Shown here one piece after another: positions 45,631 through 53,495 of a DNA stretch of 64,000 nt; positions within the stretch are counted from its first letter, which is position 1, and every line of letters starts with the position of its first letter. Source of the stretch: Bathymodiolus thermophilus thioautotrophic gill symbiont (lineage in GTDB: Bacteria; Pseudomonadota; Gammaproteobacteria; PS1; Pseudothioglobaceae); assembly GCF_003711265.1 (NCBI RefSeq), contig NZ_CP024634.1, positions 2,356,001 through 2,420,000 on the forward strand, in the 5' to 3' direction. The notes beneath the pieces were generated by a model. That model was not told the origin of the DNA, did no database searches, and was given only the letters and a program-made list of their open reading frames with translations. The position numbers were made by a program, and so were the translations under genes.

Positions 45631-47462
45631 TATACCATGCTCAATAAAGTTTGACCCACTGTTACCGCATCGCCTTCTTTAACGCTGACGCTGGCGACCA
45701 CGCCGCCTCTTGCCGCTTTGATTTCAGTTTCCATTTTCATGGCTTCTAAAATAACCAAAACATCGCCTTCATTAATTTTCTGATGTGGCAATACCATTAC
45801 CTTCCAAATATTACCAGAAAGAGGAGCGCCAATGTCTTCAGTACCTGCTGCAGGTAGTTTCTCAATCATTTCTTTTTTTGCTGGTGTGGTTGCTGATACA
45901 GTTGCATCAGAGGCTGACTTCATAGAAGTAATATTGCCACCTGCAGAAACATCAACCTTATAAGAAGTGCCTTTAAATGAAACTGTATAACTGCCCTCTT
46001 CGGTCGAATTATTAACGCTATTACCTGCCTCTGGAACAGATTCAAAAAATTCAGCGTTATTGCGATTTTTTATAAAATTAATACCGACTTGTGGGAATAA
46101 GGCATAAGTCAATAAATCATCAATTTTATCGTCGGCTACAGTTAAGCCTTTTTCTGCAACAATTTTGTCAAACTCTTGCTCTAAGATGTTCATTTCTGGT
46201 GCAATATTATCTGCTGGGCGACAAGTAATAGGCTCGCCACCGTCCAAAACTTTGATTTGCAAAGCTTGATCAACAGGTGCAGGTGTTGCACCATATTCAC
46301 CTTTTAAAATGCCTGCGGATTCTTTGGTAATGGTCTTGTAGCGTTCGCCTGTTAAGACATTTAAAACTGATTGCGTGCCAACAATTTGTGAGGTTGGTGT
46401 TACCAATGGAATGTAACCCAAATCTTTGCGCACTCGTGGAATCTCTGCCATGACCTCATCCATCTTGTCAATGGCATTTTGCTCACGCAATTGGCTTTCC
46501 ATATTGGTCAACATACCACCCGGCACTTGCGACAATAAAATCCTTGAATCCACACCCTTAAGTGAACCTTCAAACTGTGCGTATTTAGCACGAATAGGTC
46601 TAAAATAAGCATCAATTTCTTCTAACTTCTCTAAATCTAGCCCTGTTTTTCTTGGACTATTTTCTAAAATAGCCACCACTGAATTAGTTGCTGAATGCCC
46701 ATAAGTCATACTCATAGAGCCAATTGCTGTATCTACACGATCAATACCTGCTTCAACCGCTTTAACAATTGAAGCCGTTGATAATCCCGTGGTCGCATGT
46801 GCGTGTAATTGAATAGGAATGTCAACGGTTGCTTTAAGTTTTTTGACCAAATCATAAGCATCATAAGGGTGTAATAAACCCGCCATATCTTTAATACATA
46901 AAGAATGCGCACCCATATCTTCAATGGCTTTTGCCATATCAACCCAAGTTTGCATGGTATGCACCGGACTCACTGTATAAGAAATTGTGCCTTGCGCATG
47001 CTGTCCCAACTTCACTGTTTGGTCAACTGCCGTTTTAAGATTGCGCATATCATTCATGGCATCAAAAATACGGAACACACTCACGCCATTTTCAGCACAA
47101 CGGTCAATAAATTTTCGCACCACATCATCACTATAATGACGATAACCTAATAAATTCTGCCCTCTGAGCAACATTTGCTGAGGCGTGTTAGGCATTACTG
47201 CTTTGATTTCACGAATTCTATCCCAAGGGTCTTCGCCAAGATAGCGAATGCAAGAGTCAAAAGTTGCCCCGCCCCAAGATTCCATTGACCAATAACCAAT
47301 CTTATCAAGTTTATCAGCAATTGGCAGCATATCATCAATACGCATTCTCGTTGCAAATAGAGATTGGTGCGCATCCCGAAAAACAAGTTCGGTAATTTCT
47401 ACTTTTTTGGTATTTTTCTGGTTATCAGGTTTTTGAACAACATTCTTTAGAAAGTCTAGCAT
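45630..47462 (-). CDS. oadA: Oxaloacetate decarboxylase, alpha subunit (biotin protein)
   Basis: A 610-residue protein. The carboxyltransferase TIM barrel (1-460) has LVFRDAHQSLFATRMR near 25-40, the ESWGGATFD near 60, KDMAGLL near 190, and HAHATTGLS near 219. The C-terminal biotinyl domain has EAMKMETEI with the biotin lysine at about K576. A Pro- and Ala-rich linker joins them. It transfers CO2 from oxaloacetate to biotin for OadB. The stop touches a deleted repeat. Confidence 0.95.
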   Translation of the reverse strand: MLDFLKNVVQKPDNQKNTKKVEITELVFRDAHQSLFATRMRIDDMLPIADKLDKIGYWSMESWGGATFDSCIRYLGEDPWDRIREIKAVMPNTPQQMLLRGQNLLGYRHYSDDVVRKFIDRCAENGVSVFRIFDAMNDMRNLKTAVDQTVKLGQHAQGTISYTVSPVHTMQTWVDMAKAIEDMGAHSLCIKDMAGLLHPYDAYDLVKKLKATVDIPIQLHAHATTGLSTASIVKAVEAGIDRVDTAIGSMSMTYGHSATNSVVAILENSPRKTGLDLEKLEEIDAYFRPIRAKYAQFEGSLKGVDSRILLSQVPGGMLTNMESQLREQNAIDKMDEVMAEIPRVRKDLGYIPLVTPTSQIVGTQSVLNVLTGERYKTITKESAGILKGEYGATPAPVDQALQIKVLDGGEPITCRPADNIAPEMNILEQEFDKIVAEKGLTVADDKIDDLLTYALFPQVGINFIKNRNNAEFFESVPEAGNSVNNSTEEGSYTVSFKGTSYKVDVSAGGNITSMKSASDATVSATTPAKKEMIEKLPAAGTEDIGAPLSGNIWKVMVLPHQKINEGDVLVILEAMKMETEIKAARGGVVASVSVKEGDAVTVGQTLLSMV

Positions 47463-47467
47463 TTTTT

Positions 47468-47704
47468 CTACGCCCCCCTATGTATCTTAATGGCTTCTTC
47501 AATGACAAACTTGGTTTCTTCATCCAATTCATCGTCCATTCCATTAATTGCCACTGATGCCTGCCTACTTTTTCTTTGAATAATAATTGACATTAATTTG
47601 GTAACAAACACCAATAAAGTCAAAAACAAAAAGACAAAACCCATCCCAAACAGGGTTAGGTTTAACGCTTCTGCCATTAAATCTACTTGTTCCATATTAT
47701 TCAC
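47468..47704 (-). CDS. oadG: Oxaloacetate decarboxylase, gamma subunit
   Basis: A 78-residue protein with one membrane helix (about 16-38, GMGFVFLFLTLLVFVTKLM) and a charged tail ending in EEAIKIHRGA. This is the OadG pattern that assembles the pump. The frame opens at GTG 47704; ATG at 47695 (MEQVDL) is the alternative. It is 5 bases before oadA. Confidence 0.85.
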   Translation of the reverse strand: MNNMEQVDLMAEALNLTLFGMGFVFLFLTLLVFVTKLMSIIIQRKSRQASVAINGMDDELDEETKFVIEEAIKIHRGA

Positions 47705-47717
47705 TTTAATTTAAATT

Positions 47718-47802
47718 TGGTACCGATGGACGGGGTCGAACCGTCACTCCTTGCGGAACTGGATTTTGAATCCAGCGTGTCTACCAATTCCACCACATCG
47801 GC
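47718..47802 (-). tRNA. tRNA-Leu (CAA)
   Basis: An 85-base class II tRNA on the minus strand. The acceptor GCCGATG pairs with CATCGGT (one wobble); the D-loop has GGTAGAC; the anticodon stem is CTGGATT-CAA-AATCCAG; the T-loop is GGTTCGACCC; and CCA is encoded. It reads UUG. Confidence 0.97.
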
Positions 47803-47813
47803 AATATCTTTTT

Positions 47814-48032
47814 TTATTTATGTCTAAAGGTAATTCTACCTTTGGTTAGGTCGTAAGGTGTCATTTCTACCGTTACCCTATCTCCTGGCAAAATACGAAT
47901 ATAGTGTTTACGAATCTTACCAGAAATATGTGCCAATACACTGTGCCCATTCTCTAGCTCAACAGTAAAAGTGGTATTTGGTAATTTTTCCTTAACAACA
48001 CCTTCTAATTCAATGTAATCACTTTTCGACAT
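47814..48032 (-). CDS. infA: Translation initiation factor IF-1
   Basis: A 72-residue OB-fold protein: [22 protein letters not shown] near residues 8-29, [19 protein letters not shown] near 35-53, and the end [12 protein letters not shown]. It binds the ribosomal A site at initiation. The ATG at 48030-48032 gives the family start ([11 protein letters not shown]). tRNA-Leu and the oad genes follow on the same strand. Confidence 0.97.
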   Translation of the reverse strand: MSKSDYIELEGVVKEKLPNTTFTVELENGHSVLAHISGKIRKHYIRILPGDRVTVEMTPYDLTKGRITFRHK

Positions 48033-48136
48033 ATGTCTTAACAACTTTATCAATAAAAAAAGTTATTTTACTCCATTGCCACTCCCTTAAACAAAAAAAA
48101 GACCAAGGTTTTAAACACTAAAATAAATACCCCAAG

Positions 48137-48170
48137 AAGACCCTTGTATTAGACATGGATGTTGAATAAA
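48137..48170. repeat. Second short repeat family, copy 2
   Basis: Similar to 33955-33990 over about 34 bases. It stands 14 bases before a full-length main-family repeat. Confidence 0.5.
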
Positions 48171-48183
48171 ATTTGATCTTTAT

Positions 48184-48344
48184 GAGACCTTTGCATAAAT
48201 ATGGATGATTAGCAAAATTCAATTTTTGCCCACTTGGTGATTTTCTTAAACCTTGTCCTAGCAGGACTAAGACTGGGTTTAAAAAATTACCAAGTGGGTG
48301 AAAAGTGGATTGTTGATGATTATTTATATTTATGCCAAGGTCTC
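48184..48344. repeat. 161-bp palindromic repeat
   Basis: A full-length, well-conserved copy between infA and metF, same orientation as the 17283 copy. It supplies a near-consensus example of the family. Confidence 0.92.
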
Positions 48345-48380
48345 TTTATGTGATGTTTATGTTTAATGTAGAGACTTCCT

Positions 48381-48455
48381 AAGGCCTTTACATAAATATG
48401 AATGATGAGCAAAAGGTGGATTCTTAATCATTATTTATATTTATGTAAAGGTCTC
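48381..48455. repeat. Internally deleted palindromic repeat upstream of metF
   Basis: It has both ends (AAGGCCTTTACATAAATATG and ATTTATGTAAAGGTCTC) but only about 35 bases between, lacking the central arms. It ends 44 bases before the metF ATG and so lies in its promoter region. Confidence 0.8.
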
Positions 48456-48498
48456 ACGCTATAATAAACCTCATTTATAGACTATATTTATATACAAA

Positions 48499-49320
48499 AT
48501 GAAAACAAGTTTTGAATTTTTTCCACCAAGAACTGAAAAAGGTAAGCAAAATTTAGCGCAAGTTCGACAAGAATTAAGCGTTATTCAGCCAGACTATTTC
48601 TCCGTTACTTTTGGCGCTGGTGGCACAACACAAGACGCCACATTGGAGACAATATTAAACATTCAGAAAAATGACACCATTCCTGCCGCCCCTCATTTGT
48701 CTTGTATTGGTTCTGAGAAAGAGAATATTATTGAGTTACTTGACCAATATAAAGCAGCTGGTGTTAATCGTATTGTGGCTTTGCGTGGCGATATTCCATC
48801 GGGTGTGCGTGATATTGGTGATTTCCATTATGCCAATGAATTGGTTGAATTTATCAAGACACACTATAACGAGCAATTTCATATTGAAGTGGCGGCTTAT
48901 CCTGAAATGCACCCACAAGCAAAAAACATTCACGCTGATTTACAACATTTTGCCAACAAAGTGAAAACCGGTGCAGATAGTGCAATTACGCAGTATTTTT
49001 ATAATGCAGATGCCTATTTTAGATTTGTCGATGACATTGAAAAACTTGGTATTAATATTCCAATAACACCCGGTATTATGCCAATCACTAACTATGCGCA
49101 ATTGGTTAGATTTTCTCAGATGTGTGGTGCAGAAATTCCAAAATGGATTTTAGAAAGATTAAAATTGTATGAAAATGATCTTGATGCACTCAGTGCATTC
49201 GGCACAGAAGTGGTTACTAACTTATGTCAAACACTCAAAAGCCAAGGGGTAGAAAGTTTTCATTTTTATTCAATGAACCGCTCACAGCCTTCATTAGATA
49301 TTGCCAAAACTGTTTTATAA
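48499..49320 (+). CDS. metF: 5,10-methylenetetrahydrofolate reductase
   Basis: A 273-residue FAD enzyme making methyltetrahydrofolate for MetE. It has FEFFPPRTEKG near residue 5-15, SVTFGAGGTTQD near 36-47, PHLSCIG near 66, NRIVALRGD near 89-97, EVAAYPEMHPQA near 131, and ITQYFYNADAY near 166. The upstream region is crowded with repeats. It is separate from metE/metR at 20-24 kb. Confidence 0.95.
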   Translation: MKTSFEFFPPRTEKGKQNLAQVRQELSVIQPDYFSVTFGAGGTTQDATLETILNIQKNDTIPAAPHLSCIGSEKENIIELLDQYKAAGVNRIVALRGDIPSGVRDIGDFHYANELVEFIKTHYNEQFHIEVAAYPEMHPQAKNIHADLQHFANKVKTGADSAITQYFYNADAYFRFVDDIEKLGINIPITPGIMPITNYAQLVRFSQMCGAEIPKWILERLKLYENDLDALSAFGTEVVTNLCQTLKSQGVESFHFYSMNRSQPSLDIAKTVL

Positions 49321-49365
49321 AGCACGCTAAAAAATTTTAGGGGTTTCAGGTAACAATCTTTGCTA

Positions 49366-49800
49366 TTAATGTTGGGATTTAACCCAGCCTTGTAACTTGT
49401 GTAAGGAGGCTTTGTCTTGAGAATGGCAATGCGTTTCAAGTATCTCTAAACGCTCAGTCAATTCAGAAAACACCATTTGATAATGTTGATTTTTAACTTG
49501 GGCTTTATAAAGTTTGGACTTTAGATTGTTAATAATACCCATGTAAGATTTTTCATTTTCATTGTGTAAGCTTTTATCAACTTCTATTTTCTTTATGGCA
49601 TCATTTTTAATTTGTTGCATTTTCTGGATGTATTGATCTTGCTCAGAATTTAAACCTGCATTTGGATATGCCAATCTTAAACTGTCGGTTGTCACATAAC
49701 CTTCGTGCGTTTGTAATTTACCGCTGTTGATTTGATTTTGGATGTCAAAACGACTGATACCCAACATTCTTGCCGCCTTGGATACGCTTAATTTAACCAT
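49366..49800 (-). CDS. HTH and coiled-coil protein of unknown function
   Basis: A 144-residue protein. Residues 1-45 form an excisionase/MerR-like helix-turn-helix (LSVSKAARMLGISRFDIQNQINSG), with a beta turn and a short wing. Residues about 55-130 are strongly helical and rich in Lys, Glu and Gln, probably a coiled coil with dimer role. The end holds HCHSQDK. The protein could be a DNA-binding dimer. It converges with metF, and a palindromic repeat lies 40 bases from its start. Confidence 0.55.
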   Translation of the reverse strand: MVKLSVSKAARMLGISRFDIQNQINSGKLQTHEGYVTTDSLRLAYPNAGLNSEQDQYIQKMQQIKNDAIKKIEVDKSLHNENEKSYMGIINNLKSKLYKAQVKNQHYQMVFSELTERLEILETHCHSQDKASLHKLQGWVKSQH

Positions 49801-49840
49801 TTATCCCCCTCAAGTAATTTATGGTGTAATGCATTATACC

Positions 49841-49991
49841 ATTTATAAAAAATAATCATCAAGAATCCACTTTTCACCCACTTGGTAATTTTTTAAACCC
49901 AGCCTTAGCCTTGTTAGGACAAGGTTTAAGAAAAGCACCAAGTGGGTGAAAATTGAATTTTGCTAATCATCCATATTTATGCAAAGGTCTC
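49841..49991. repeat. Palindromic repeat, left terminus lost
   Basis: The element is complete except for the first 10-15 bases of the left end. Inner arms and the right end GCAAAGGTCTC are intact. Orientation matches the 4263 copy. Confidence 0.88.
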
Positions 49992-50034
49992 TGGATATAT
50001 TAAAGCAGATTTTAGGTTGTTTAGGAATTTAAGT

Positions 50035-50215
50035 TGGTGACGAGATTAATGTTTTAATGGTAACCCTACTAAGTCTTGTTACGCAGAGCAACTCTAGTAA
50101 TACCAATGTGCTTAAAGTGGCTGGTAATTCAGGTGATAAAGTTGAAGCAACTAGATTTTTATCAAGTCAGGCACCGAGAAATGCTAATGATGTGTTATAG
50201 CCATGCCAGCAGAAT
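50035..50215 (+). pseudogene. Possible fragment of a large repetitive surface protein
   Basis: One frame reads GDEINVLMVTLLSLVTQSNS followed by NVLKVAGNSGDKVEATRFLS. The NVLKV-G-SGDKVEAT rhythm resembles the calcium-binding or cadherin-like repeats of giant secreted adhesins and RTX proteins. There is no start, and stops close it soon after. It fills the 49992-50269 gap between two repeats. The match is by feel only. Confidence 0.3.
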
Positions 50216-50269
50216 TGTGGGTAGATCAAGATTTAGCGTTGTTCTAGGTAGTTTTTTAAAGATGTAGAT

Positions 50270-50330
50270 GGTATTGCCAATGGGGTGAAAAGTGGGCTCT
50301 TAATGATTGTTCATATTTATGTAAAGTCTC
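50270..50330. repeat. Palindromic repeat, right end only
   Basis: About 60 bases remain, from GTGAAAAGTGGGCTCT to TATGTAAAGTCTC. It abuts the hemD stop at 50331 with no gap. Confidence 0.75.
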
Positions 50331-51062
50331 TTATAAACTACATTGAATGGCTTTAAGTAGCCCCTCATCACGGGTTTCTATTGCCACTTTAATTTGATTA
50401 AAACCTATAGATTGTGCAAAAACTTTAATGCGTTCGCTTAATACTACAAGTGGATAACGCTTAATTAAGTTCAGTGCTTTTGTGTCAATCTGTTTAATCA
50501 TAAACACTAGTGCAGAAAGATTTTCAACGCTGGTGGCAGTAACAATGCCTTGATTGCTTTGTAAGAAATTCAACAAAGAATCGCGATGTAAAGGTGTGAT
50601 ATTACACCGCACACGCTGATAAACTTCAATGTACTCAACTTTATTATTTTTACTCAAACTGTCTTTAAGGGTTTCCCTACCGCCTTTGCCTCGAAAAATC
50701 AAAACAGTTTGATGATGCAGTGCTTGCAATTCACTCATTGCCAATAAAGCTTCGCTTGACGCTTTTTGCGCTGGAAAAGCATCAACTTGAATACCATACT
50801 CTTCCAACTTTTTTGCAGTTGCAGCGCCTACGGCAAAAATCTTGGTGGTTTGTTGATAATCCAATATTTTTAAAGTTTCTAATCCATGTTCAACTGCATT
50901 AGCGCTGATAAAAATCAATACATTGTAATGCGTTTTAAGAGGCTTATTATTGAGTAACTCAATCTCTAAAGTAGGGAATAACACTGGCTGATAACCCTGC
51001 TCACTGAGTAAAGTTTGCAACGGTTGAACTTGTGACAGTGCGCGCGTTAACAATATACGCAA
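50331..51062 (-). CDS. hemD: Uroporphyrinogen-III synthase
   Basis: A 243-residue enzyme that closes the tetrapyrrole ring with D-ring inversion. The family is weakly conserved; visible marks are ILLTRALSQ near residue 3, FISANAVEHGL near 50-60, FAVGAATAKKLEEYG near 75, IFRGKGGRETL near 120-130, and TATSVENLSAL near 175. Tetrapyrroles feed sirohaem for DsrAB and haem for the cytochromes. The start is TTG at 51060-51062, 4 bases after the preceding gene. Confidence 0.82.
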   Translation of the reverse strand: MRILLTRALSQVQPLQTLLSEQGYQPVLFPTLEIELLNNKPLKTHYNVLIFISANAVEHGLETLKILDYQQTTKIFAVGAATAKKLEEYGIQVDAFPAQKASSEALLAMSELQALHHQTVLIFRGKGGRETLKDSLSKNNKVEYIEVYQRVRCNITPLHRDSLLNFLQSNQGIVTATSVENLSALVFMIKQIDTKALNLIKRYPLVVLSERIKVFAQSIGFNQIKVAIETRDEGLLKAIQCSL

Positions 51063-51066
51063 GGCT

Positions 51067-51663
51067 TTAATGCCCCAATAATTCAGAAATAATGCGCATT
51101 TTATCTAAAGCTTCACGCTCTGCAAACTTGCAAATCAATATGGTTTTGGTGTTTACGCTTGCAATACTTTCAAGATAACTACGCATTTCCTGCTCATCCC
51201 ACATCTTGGCAGCATATAACACTGGATATTTATTAAAACTAAGTAACAACCCTGACGCCTTTACTTCTTGCAAATCTAACTTAAGCGCTTTAAGAGATTG
51301 AAAACAAATGTTATAACCAGACAATACACCCATTATTGCTGCACTTGGTGCATGCGTCACTTCGCAAAATAAGATAAAATCATCTGCATAACCTTGCACA
51401 ATTTTTAGCAATTCTTTGAGTGTTTCTATATCGGTTAATTGCGATTCTTCCACTGTTAGCACCAGCACAAACTCCTCTTCCTCATCCTCTTTCATGTCTG
51501 CAAAGATTTGTTCAAGGTCTTCATTGGTGTCAATTGCCAAAGAAAGTGTTTTAAAAATAGCCGTATAATAATCAAAACGCCAGTCTTCTGGCAAATCATC
51601 AGGATAGAAATCATCTTGCAAGCCCAGTCCACTACGACCAATTAAAAATTCTGTTTTGTTCAT
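51067..51663 (-). CDS. Conserved hypothetical protein (DUF72-like N-terminus)
   Basis: A 198-residue acidic soluble protein. The opening FLIGRSGLGLQDDFYPDDLPEDWRFDYYTAIFKTLSLAIDT (only key residues FYP-LP-WR-YY are meaningful; about 6-45) resembles the YP-LP-WL-YY start of DUF72 proteins. The glutamate-rich patch near 58-65 and the rest do not fit well. It is upstream of hemD, 4 bases apart, and is likely co-transcribed. Function unknown. Confidence 0.5.
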   Translation of the reverse strand: MNKTEFLIGRSGLGLQDDFYPDDLPEDWRFDYYTAIFKTLSLAIDTNEDLEQIFADMKEDEEEEFVLVLTVEESQLTDIETLKELLKIVQGYADDFILFCEVTHAPSAAIMGVLSGYNICFQSLKALKLDLQEVKASGLLLSFNKYPVLYAAKMWDEQEMRSYLESIASVNTKTILICKFAEREALDKMRIISELLGH

Positions 51664-51712
51664 TTTGTTGTATATCCCTTTATAATAAGCAAAAAGTTTT
51701 TATTTATTAATT

Positions 51713-52666
51713 ATGATCAACATTCTACTATCAATTGTCGCTATTTTAACAGGTTTTGTACTTTTAATTTGGAGTGCAGATACATTTACCAACAATGGGG
51801 CAAAAATTGCCACTATTTTTAAAGTGTCGCCTTTGGTAATTGGCTTACTTATCTTCGGTTTCGGCACTTCTGCACCAGAAATGCTGGTATCTGGTTTGGC
51901 GGCAATGGATGGAAAAACAGGGTTGAGTATTGGCAATGCCATTGGTTCCAATATTTTTAATATCGCTCTTGTGCTAGGTATTAGCGCTATTATTGCCCCT
52001 ATTGAAGTAAAAAGTGAAATTTTAAAAAAAGAATGGGTGTTCTTAATGTTTGTAACGATTGTTACTGGTTTTTTATTATGGGACAAGCATCTTGGTGTGG
52101 TTGATGGGGTAATCTTGGTATTCTTATTAACTTTATTCTTAACTTATACTTTAATAACTGCCAAGAACAAAAACAATCACGAGTTTGACGAACTAGAACA
52201 AGTGATTGACAAAGGCCAAGTGGGCAAAACTTGGCTCATGCTTATCGTTGGATTAGTGGTATTGGTTTCTAGTGCGAAAATGATTGTGTGGGGTGGTGTA
52301 GAAATTGCACAAATTTTTGGCGTGTCGGATTTAATCATTGGCTTAAGTGTGATTGCACTTGGCACCAGTTTGCCTGAACTGGCGGTATCCATCAGCAGTG
52401 TTTTGAAAAAACAATATGAAATGGTGGTCGGCAATGTCATTGGCTCTAATTTGTTTAATACTGTGGCTGTGCTTGCTATTCCTGGGCTAATTCACCCCTC
52501 TACTGTGGCAGATGGTGTCATTTATAGAGATTATCCTGTTATGTTGCTGCTCACCATCTTATTATTCATTGTTTCTTACAAATTCCATAAAAAACACATT
52601 ATTAACCGCCTTGAAGGGGTGATTTTGGTCGGCGTATTTAGTGTTTATATGTGGCAATTATTTTGA
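51713..52666 (+). CDS. Calcium/sodium antiporter, YrbG family
   Basis: A 317-residue membrane protein with ten segments in two inverted halves. Each half carries the cation-exchange alpha repeat: GFGTSAPEMLVS near residues 63-74 with IGNAIGSNIFNI following, and ALGTSLPELAVS near 222-233 with VGNVIGSNLFN. These proteins exchange calcium for sodium. The cell also has the OadBAG sodium pump, so sodium gradients are in use. Its end overlaps tsaE. Confidence 0.92.
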   Translation: MINILLSIVAILTGFVLLIWSADTFTNNGAKIATIFKVSPLVIGLLIFGFGTSAPEMLVSGLAAMDGKTGLSIGNAIGSNIFNIALVLGISAIIAPIEVKSEILKKEWVFLMFVTIVTGFLLWDKHLGVVDGVILVFLLTLFLTYTLITAKNKNNHEFDELEQVIDKGQVGKTWLMLIVGLVVLVSSAKMIVWGGVEIAQIFGVSDLIIGLSVIALGTSLPELAVSISSVLKKQYEMVVGNVIGSNLFNTVAVLAIPGLIHPSTVADGVIYRDYPVMLLLTILLFIVSYKFHKKHIINRLEGVILVGVFSVYMWQLF

Positions 52667-53124
52667 ATAGAACTTTTCATAGTGAGGCTGAAATACAGCA
52701 ATTTGCTCAAACCTTAGCGCACTATGTGCAAAATCTCAAGCATTCAATTGTGATTTATTTAGAGGGGGATTTGGGCGCAGGAAAAACCACATTGGCACGA
52801 GGATTTATTCAAACCTTTGGCTTTCAACGCGTCAAAAGCCCCACTTATTCTTTGGTTGAAAGTTATCAAAATCAAACTATTAGCATTCATCATTTTGATT
52901 GTTATCGCCTAAGTGACCCCGAGGAATTGGAATATATCGGCATCCGTGAATACTCAACAGGCAATCATATTCAACTGATTGAATGGGCAGAATTAGGCAA
53001 AGGTATGATTGCTCCTGCCGATTTAATCATTCACATTAGTGGTGAAGACAACAGCAGAACTTTAGCACTCACGGCACAGAGCAATATTGGGGAGAAATTA
53101 CTACAGTTTTTGGAAACGGCATAA
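52651..53124 (+). CDS. tsaE: tRNA threonylcarbamoyladenosine ATPase TsaE
   Basis: About 153-157 residues. It has the Walker A GDLGAGKTTLARGF near residue 43-56, SPTYSLVESY near 66, IHHFDCYRL near 82-90, the E-E-L-Y-I-G-IREY segment and LIEWAELG near 115. It is the ATPase of the t6A37 machinery. Start is ATG 52651 or TTG 52663; homologues open with M-N-R, which favours the latter. It converges with dsrR. Confidence 0.9.
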   Translation: MAIILNRTFHSEAEIQQFAQTLAHYVQNLKHSIVIYLEGDLGAGKTTLARGFIQTFGFQRVKSPTYSLVESYQNQTISIHHFDCYRLSDPEELEYIGIREYSTGNHIQLIEWAELGKGMIAPADLIIHISGEDNSRTLALTAQSNIGEKLLQFLETA

Positions 53125-53133
53125 AAACGCCGT
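53115..53133. terminator. Possible bidirectional terminator, tsaE/dsrR
   Basis: ACGGC-ATAAAAAC-GCCGT followed by AATTTTA on one side and preceded by A-rich sequence on the other. The stem is only 5 base pairs. It lies between the convergent tsaE and dsrR stops. Confidence 0.4.
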
Positions 53134-53137
53134 AATT

Positions 53138-53470
53138 TTAAGACTTTTTAGGTGCAATACGCTCTTCGGGTGGCTCATAATTTGGATCGTTTGGATTCAT
53201 AAAAATAAACCCATAACCGCCCTCAGTATCAATTTCATCAAAATCAACCACCATACCCTCTAACAACGCTTTTTGTGCGTAGGTAAGTACATATTCAATG
53301 CCATTTGATTCCAGATGAATATCAGCATCGGTGCGCTCATCAAAGCCCATTAAATATTGAAAGCCTTGATCGGTTTTATCAATTGCAAAACGCATTAACA
53401 AGCCTTGTGCATCAGGGTTTTGAGTAGAAAGTCCGATTTCTTCAGCGGCGCGTTTAGTAATGGTAATCAT
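53138..53470 (-). CDS. dsrR: DsrR, A-type carrier-like protein without cysteines
   Basis: A 110-residue IscA/HesB-fold protein. The family's three cluster cysteines are absent: no cysteine is present in the chain. That is the known mark of DsrR, which in Allochromatium affects DsrEFH expression. The fold remnants are ITITKRAAEEI near residue 2-12, LLMRFAID near 24, and IEYVLTYAQKALLEGMVVDFDE near 58-79. It is the last gene of the dsr operon, 25 bases after dsrN. Confidence 0.88.
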   Translation of the reverse strand: MITITKRAAEEIGLSTQNPDAQGLLMRFAIDKTDQGFQYLMGFDERTDADIHLESNGIEYVLTYAQKALLEGMVVDFDEIDTEGGYGFIFMNPNDPNYEPPEERIAPKKS

Positions 53471-53495
53471 AATTTTTGACGATGCAAAAGGGGGT

